64,000 bases of DNA from Acanthosepion esculentum (Eukaryota > Mollusca > Cephalopoda > Sepiida > Sepiidae). The stretch spans positions 75,724,460-75,788,459 of the forward strand of contig OZ038485.1 of assembly GCA_964036315.1 (NCBI GenBank). The letters run 5' to 3'. The translations under genes and the position numbers were made by a program. A model generated the notes under the pieces. That model had not been told where the DNA came from. It did not search any database and saw only the letters and a program-made list of their open reading frames with translations. Shown piece by piece: positions 59,071 through 64,000 of the stretch; within the stretch, counting starts at the first letter, position 1; each line of letters starts with the position of its first letter.

Positions 59071-60061
59071 CACCATGAAGTACAAAAAACAGAAATATAA
59101 ACCTAAACAGCCTTCCAAAAATCACCCAAACCTTTAAATATCTCCTTTTCCAACATCCGTGGCATCAAAACCAACTTCTGCAGCGTTGAGTCCTTCCTCA
59201 TTGCTAATTGCCCAGATATACTGGCCCTGTGTGAGACCAATCTTGACTCCGCTATCCCTTCCGCTGATCTCTCGATCCCTGGATACCTTCCTCTCCTCAG
59301 AAAAGACTCTCTAACCCACATGCATGGCCTGGGGGGTCTACGTCAAGGACCATCTCTCTCTGGCTAGAGAGTGATCTCTCGAATCGCCGGATCATTTGTT
59401 CTTGTGTCTCTGGCTATCTCTTCTCAATGCCGTTAGCTATCTTTTCTTCCTCTACCGCTCTCCATCCTCTCAGGACTGTCGGATACTTGATGTCATTTCT
59501 GACAGCATAGATAGGGCCCATCCTTACGCTCACATATTTGTATTTGGTGATTTTAACGCCCATCACAACCAGTGGCTTAAGAACGCTACTACTGACCTCG
59601 CAGGCATTCATACTCTCAACTTTTCAAGCTTTCAATCCCTCACTCAGATAATCGATTTCCCCACGCATTTTGCCTACAACCGTGATGGTAAGGCCTCACT
59701 CCTCGACCTGTGTTTTACCTCCATCCCTGAATCTTGTAGTGCCACGCAGCTCTGTCCTATCGGTAACTTCGATCATGCTGTAGTGTCCGTTAGCATCTCC
59801 TTCAGCCCCACCCCCTGCAAAGAGCCTCCTACCACCAGAACCACATTCTACTACCAACGGGCTGACTGGGGCACGTTTCGTGACTTCCTCCGCGATGTCC
59901 CCTGGGATGCTGTATTTAAGTTCCCCACTCATGATTGTGCTTCTGAGTTCTCTTCCTGGATTAAAGCCGGTATCGAAGCTTTCACCCCTCCAGGAAATTC
60001 AAGGTCAAACCTCACTCCTCCCCTGGTTCACAGCTGCTTGCTCAGCCGCCATTGCCCATAG
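59071..60061 (+). pseudogene. Family J endonuclease (frameshifted)
   Basis: The start is MKYKKQKYKPK, matching the other copy's MNYKNQKYKPK. A one-base loss soon after shifts the frame. The open part 59396-60061 carries FVFGDFNAHHNQWLKNATTD (about 59540-59600), LLDLCFTSIPESCSATQL and FDHAVVSVSISFSPTP, where the usual S-D-H is F-D-H, so a metal-site neighbour residue is changed. Nicks target DNA in an active element; this copy is inactive from the frameshifts alone. Confidence 0.85.
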
Positions 60062-60512
60062 GAACCACTTCTTTCACCGGTTTCGAAGTGATATGTCCGA
60101 CTCCAATAGACGTCTATTTACCTCTGCCTGCAATGAGTGTAAGCATATCCTCGACGATGCCAAGTCACTATTTGCTGCTCGGATGAAGGAACGTATTGCA
60201 TCCCGCAAATTTGGCTCCAGAGATTATTGGCGCCTCTGCAAGAGCATCCTGAACAATAACAAACCCTCCATTCCTCCCCTGTTCAATCAGTCTGAGGTCC
60301 TGACCACCTCTGCTGACAAGGCCAAATGCTTTGCTCGGAAGTTTTCTTCCAATTCTACGCTAGATTCTTCCAGGGTGCCCTTGCCCGATTTCCCTCCCAG
60401 AACTGGGGCCCTCCCGGACGGGTTGCACATAACCCCATCGTCGGTATTGGGCATTATTTCTAACCTAGATCACCACAAGGCTACTGGTGGTGACGGAATA
60501 CCATTGTCCTAA
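59982..60512 (+). pseudogene. Family J linker between endonuclease and RT
   Basis: In the frame of 59880-60512 (real from about 59985): PWFTAACSAAIAHRNHFFHR, RDYWRLCKSILNNNKPSIPP, HITPSSVLGIISNLDHHKAT and GGDGIPLS, then a stop caused by a 4-base deletion. The other copy reads DNGIPAIVLKKCAPELAPAL here. Confidence 0.8.
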
Positions 60513-60514
60513 AG

Positions 60515-61948
60515 AAATGCGCACCTGAACTGGCGCCTGCCCTCTCTAAATTGTACAACTGCTGCCTCAAGGAGTCCTGTTTTCCTGACTGCTGGAAGTC
60601 CTCAACCATTGTCCCTGTCTTTAAGAACTCTGGTGACCCCTCTGACCCTTCCAATTACCATCCTATCAGTCTCCTACCCCTCTTCGGCAAAGTCTTCAAG
60701 GCCATTATCAACGCCGAAGTGATTAATCACCTGATATCCCACGATCTGCTCTCAGACAAGCAGTATGGTTTCCGCTTTGCCCGATCCACTGCCGATGTGC
60801 TTACAGCCATCACTGAATTTGTCTATCAAGCTATCCATAACAACGGTGAAGCTCATGCCGTGGCCCTTGACATCTCCAAAGCATTCGATAGAGTCTGGCA
60901 TGCCAGCCTTCTCCGCAGGCTGCAGGGTTATGGTATCACAGGTCGATTGTTTGACCTAATACAGTCATTCCTGTCAAACCGGGATTTGAAGGTTGTTCTT
61001 AGTGGATTCATCTCCAGATCCTATCCCGCTAACGCAGGTGTTCCTCAAGGCTCCATCCTAGGCCCTACTCTGTTCCTCATATTTATAAATGACCTTCCTG
61101 ACGCCATAGACTCCCAAGTCGGCATCTACGCTGACGACACCACTATTTACTCCTGCCTCAAACACAAATCTAGTGAGGCGGACAAAACTAGCCTGGCAGC
61201 TAAAATTGAAAAGGACCTCCAATCGGTTGTGATCTGGGATGAGAAATGGATGGTTAACTTTAACACCTCTAAAACAAAACTGCTCTCAATCAACCACCAC
61301 AAGGATCCATCCCTGCATCCCATTAGAATGTCTGATGACCAACTTCTCGAGAGCTCCTCCTTGCGGCTGCTCGGTCTCACGCTGTCTGCTGATCTGAGAT
61401 GGAACAAATACATCGAGTCAGTTGCATCAGCCACCACAAAGAAAATTGGTTCTCTGTGCCGAGCCAGGAAATTTTTCTCCCCGGAATCAATCCTTCAAGT
61501 CTATAAATCGACCATTCGCCCTTGCATGGAGTATTGCTGCCATATATGGTCTGGGGCCCCTGCTGTTTGCCTCGGGGTTCTTGATAAGATCCAGAGACGG
61601 ATAGGCAACGTGATTGGCCCTGATCTGTCATATCGTCTGCAGTCACTCTCTCACAGACGTGATGTTGCCTCGCTCTGCCTTTTTTACAAGTACTTCCACG
61701 GTAATTGCTCTGAGGAGTTGCGTTCGCTTGTCCCCAGGCCTCGTGAATTTAAACGCCCCACCAGGCTGGCATCCTGCTCCCACCCCTACACCGTGGAAAC
61801 TGTTAGATGTAGATGTCTCTTCTACTCCAATAGCTTCATGTCTCGCACATCTCGCCTATGGAACTCCCTTCCCTATTACTGTTTCCCTTACAAATACAAT
61901 CTCCAACGGTTTAAGTGTAGCGTCAATCGACATCTCCAGTTGCCTTGA
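60515..61948 (+). CDS. Family J reverse transcriptase, open frame
   Basis: Open for more than 470 codons to the natural stop at 61946-61948 (first ATG in frame 60551; similarity starts earlier, IVLKKCAPELAPALSKLYNC). Motifs in order: STIVPVFKNSGDPSDPSNYH, DKQYGFRFARSTADVLTAIT, VALDISKAFDRVWHASLLRR, GVPQGSILGPTLFLIFINDL, catalytic IYADDTTIYSC (about 61128-61160), LRLLGLTLSADLRWNKYIES, ARKFFSPESILQVYKSTIRP and the ending SRLWNSLP..NLQRFKCSVN. It copies element RNA into DNA at the nick. All catalytic residues are present, but upstream frameshifts cut it off from the endonuclease and start codon, so the whole protein cannot be made from this copy. Confidence 0.88.
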   Translation, partial: KCAPELAPALSKLYNCCLKESCFPDCWKSSTIVPVFKNSGDPSDPSNYHPISLLPLFGKVFKAIINAEVINHLISHDLLSDKQYGFRFARSTADVLTAITEFVYQAIHNNGEAHAVALDISKAFDRVWHASLLRRLQGYGITGRLFDLIQSFLSNRDLKVVLSGFISRSYPANAGVPQGSILGPTLFLIFINDLPDAIDSQVGIYADDTTIYSCLKHKSSEADKTSLAAKIEKDLQSVVIWDEKWMVNFNTSKTKLLSINHHKDPSLHPIRMSDDQLLESSSLRLLGLTLSADLRWNKYIESVASATTKKIGSLCRARKFFSPESILQVYKSTIRPCMEYCCHIWSGAPAVCLGVLDKIQRRIGNVIGPDLSYRLQSLSHRRDVASLCLFYKYFHGNCSEELRSLVPRPREFKRPTRLASCSHPYTVETVRCRCLFYSNSFMSRTSRLWNSLPYYCFPYKYNLQRFKCSVNRHLQLP

Positions 61949-62172
61949 TCTATCCACTTCCCTTCTCCACATCCTTTCATTTTTCATTCCTATCTGCTCT
62001 CGCTCCAGATCTTTTGTGGCCCCCTTGCCTTGATCGACCCACTGTCTTTCTCTTTCTCCACATCCCCTCCCTTGCCACTCCTATCTGCTCTTCCTCCAAC
62101 CCTTCTTTAACCCCTTGCGTGTTAGTGGCCTCCGGCCTTGCTTGGGGTGATATGATTAAAAAAAACAAAAAC

Positions 62173-62569
62173 AAAACTTATGAATAAATCATATAGGAGT
62201 CTTTTTGTACATTTATTTTGATTCTTTGAATATAAAAGAAGTTAATTCCAAGAGTAACATTAAATTTCAGTCAAAGATATGTTTTTAAAAGAAATAAATG
62301 AAATCTTTTGCAAAGATGTCCAAGCTCTCACTAAAGTCTTCATTCAATCAGCAATTGGTTCTTGCTGCATCTAAATATCTCTTGACTTTCTTTTCATTTT
62401 TGGAAGGAGAGATAGAAAAACCCTGATGAAGATGTAATTTTGAATTTCTTGCTTTATTGTTAATAGAGATAACATCTGAAACAAAAATGAAATTGATTAT
62501 TGTGATACATAATATTCAAATTATATAAATTTCTGTTTATATATATATATATATATATATATAATGTAT
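62173..62569. other. AT-rich DNA with (TA)n
   Basis: No gene. TA run at about 62539-62562. Confidence 0.5.
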
Positions 62570-62735
62570 GTATATATCAAGAAACGCGCTCTTGAACTGA
62601 CTCTTGTTCTCTCTAAGCTCTACAATAAATGACTCAATATTTCTTACTTTTCGCTTGTTGGAAATCTCTTCTAAAGTTCCTGTTTTTAAAAACTCTGGCA
62701 AACCATCTAATCCTTCAAACTATTTTTTTTAATCA
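62570..62735 (+). mobile_element. Family J LINE, short RT fragment
   Basis: Translation gives KKRALELTLVLSKLYNK then VPVFKNSGKPSNPSN by frame changes, matching KKCAPELAPALSKLYN and VPVFKNSGDPSDPSN. It ends abruptly at the T-run where an inverted fragment begins. Confidence 0.7.
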
Positions 62736-63160
62736 TTTCACCCCAAGCAGGGCAATAAGCCCACTAAGATGCAAAGAATTACTGATTGTGAGAGAATATA
62801 AGAAAAAAACTATTAAGGAGAGAGAATAATAAACAAACAGGCATTAAGAAGACAGAACAACAACATTGCATTTAAATTTTTGAATATCAAAGTTGACTAA
62901 GAAGTGAGAAGTGCAAAAGAAGAAACTGCTAGCATAGAACTTACAGTTAAATCTATTCATTTCAACTGTAAAATCATGAGAGCTTGCCCCCAATCTATTA
63001 CTTCACTTAAATTCATAGAGAATAGGTACTATAGAGGAAAGTTGATCAGAACAATTACTATGAAAGTATTTATAGAAAAGGCACAGGGAAGCTATGTTAT
63101 GGCAGTGGGAAAGTGACTGAAGTCAATATGCTAGATGAGGACCAATAACATTGCAGATTC
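62736..63160 (-). mobile_element. Family J LINE, 3'-end fragment
   Basis: The family 3' terminus in reverse (tttcaccccaagcagggcaa at 62738), followed by reverse coding similarity up to the CNVIGP/LQSL region (tccaccaataacattgcaga-like at 63140-63160). With the piece at 62570-62735 it forms a tail-to-tail junction. Confidence 0.75.
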
Positions 63161-63224
63161 TATCATTCAGCCAATTTTCCTCCCATGTTTATTGAACAAG
63201 AGTGGAGTTTTATCCCTAGTTTCC

Positions 63225-63530
63225 TGTTTACCAGTTCTTTCTTCCATAGCCTTAATGTCTTAGCTGTCTTAACTTTTTGGTGATTTGACTGATTAGTGGC
63301 AGCAACTTTTTATTCTGAAGGTACCAGGTTGACAGTTTTTTGGTTGATGCAGCTGACTGGTAATAAGGTGCCTGGACTCTTTGGCAGTGCTTAGAGATGC
63401 TGCTTTGTTCAGTTGCATAATATTGGGGTATCTGTAGTGCCATGTCACACACGGATAGGTGTCCCTGCATGTATTTCCAGTTGGCAACCCCGAAGCCACA
63501 TTATGTTTTAGTCATAGCCAATTTTTTTTA
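63225..63530 (+). mobile_element. Family J LINE, leader fragment
   Basis: Matches the leader at 58735-59000 in order: 'ggtaccaggttgacagtttt', 'actggtaataaggtgcctgg', 'gttgcataatattggggtat', 'ctgtagtgccatgt', 'ataggtgtccctgca' and 'gaagccacattatg'. An antisense frame (63252-63470) corresponds to the antisense frames of the other copies. Confidence 0.75.
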
Positions 63531-63599
63531 TTCTCTGGACAGTTTGCATTGCTATAGATGATAGTAATAATTATTTTGACCATTTTCTTAAAACAAAAT

Positions 63600-64000
63600 T
63601 GACCTGTTAATCTTCCACCACTTTTTGGCAAAGCATGAAAGGCTCGAATCAACTGTATATTAGTTAAGCATCTCACTTCACAGGGTGTTCTGTCAGATAA
63701 ATAATATGATTTTTGTTCTCAATGTCAATTGCTGATGCATTAAAAGTTATTACTGAAAGAGTCTGCCAAGGCCGTCAACTGGTGAAGCTTGAGCTGTTAC
63801 TTTAGATATCTCAAAGGCGTTTGGCATGCTGGTATTCTTCACAATTTGAAGCATTATGCTGTATCTGGTTGAATTTTTGATTTGATTCAATTTTTCTTAA
63901 CAAATCATGAAATGAAGGCTGTCTTGAATGGACATTTCTACATAAATGTCTTTGTACATAAATGAAAGTGTCCCCCAGAACTGTATTCTCAGATATACTT
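63600..64000 (+). mobile_element. Family J LINE, RT fragment running off the window
   Basis: Broken translation: LPPLFGKA.KARINCILVKHL, GVLSDK.YDFCSQC, FRYLKGVWHAGILHNLKHYA, VSG.IFDLIQFFLTNHEMKA and VLNGHF, then CPPELYSQI for V-P-Q-G-S-I-L. Probably the same insertion as 63225-63530 with the endonuclease region deleted. Continues beyond 64000. Confidence 0.75.

Larger units (their letters stand above)
58628..62172 (+). mobile_element. Family J: jockey-like LINE, nearly full length
   Basis: About 3.5 kb. Leader 58628-59070 with internal (CT)n (58669-58712), endonuclease 59071-60060, linker and RT to 61948, then a GC-rich 3' region of about 200 bases ending 'ggccttgcttggggtgatat' and 'gattaaaaaaaac' (to about 62172). 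GC content far above the flanks. Lesions: one base lost near 59110, a shift near 59330 and another near 60000, a 4-base deletion near 60505. The RT half is otherwise open. No clear target duplication: the left side is (TA)n, the right side is not. Family placement (jockey/CR1 group) rests on the AP-type endonuclease and the R-L-W-N-S-L-P...F-K ending. Confidence 0.9.

Overview
The window looks like AT-rich, non-coding DNA from a large invertebrate genome, most likely a coleoid cephalopod (octopus or relative). This rests on recalled resemblance of the repeat families to octopus repeats (jockey-like, R4/Dong-like and RTE-like LINEs, Ty3 elements, a Penelope-like element), on very long (TA)n tracts and on sparse exons. 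No search was run. The only host-gene sequence I can support is one short exon at 6.68-6.89 kb, probably the start of an SLC17/sialin-like transporter. Everything else recognisable is mobile or tandemly repeated DNA, nearly all of it broken.

Layout. 0-2 kb: dead Ty3-type retrotransposon (gag, protease, RT) on the minus strand, interrupted by two near-perfect hairpins. 2-9 kb: AT-rich DNA, two old LINE 3' ends and the exon. 9-10 kb: a tandem array of about 345 bp units. 11 kb: a short element with a tRNA-like head and a Penelope-type tail. 12-19.4 kb: AT-rich DNA, old LINE tails and a foldback element. 19.46-27.8 kb: an R4/Dong-like LINE (plus strand) bounded by (TAA)n at both ends, with a nearly full-length jockey-like LINE (minus strand) nested in its 5' region. 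27.8-30.0 kb: a decayed LINE C-terminus followed by about 70 copies of a 26-bp minisatellite with higher-order structure. 30-45 kb: AT-rich DNA, SINE-like and LINE fragments, a decayed jockey-like copy with an inverted duplication, and a dead mariner transposon. 45-48.1 kb: a second Ty3-type element on the plus strand. 48.5-49.1 kb: a large foldback element. 49-58 kb: mostly AT-rich DNA, with a LINE RT fragment, a Penelope-like GIY-YIG gene split by an inversion, a second tRNA-headed element and a small perfect-looking foldback. 58.6-62.2 kb: the best-preserved jockey-like LINE (plus strand), whose RT frame is open from a point just after a frameshift to the stop. 62.2-64 kb: more fragments of the same family.

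Functionally, nothing here works as a host pathway. The interest is in how the elements interact: nested insertion at microsatellite targets, hairpin scars in dying elements, and a small non-autonomous element that joins a tRNA-like Pol III promoter region to a Penelope-type tail carrying a hammerhead-like motif. In the text below, family J is the jockey-like LINE, family R the R4/Dong-like LINE, and family C the RTE-type LINE whose C-terminus is scattered through the window.
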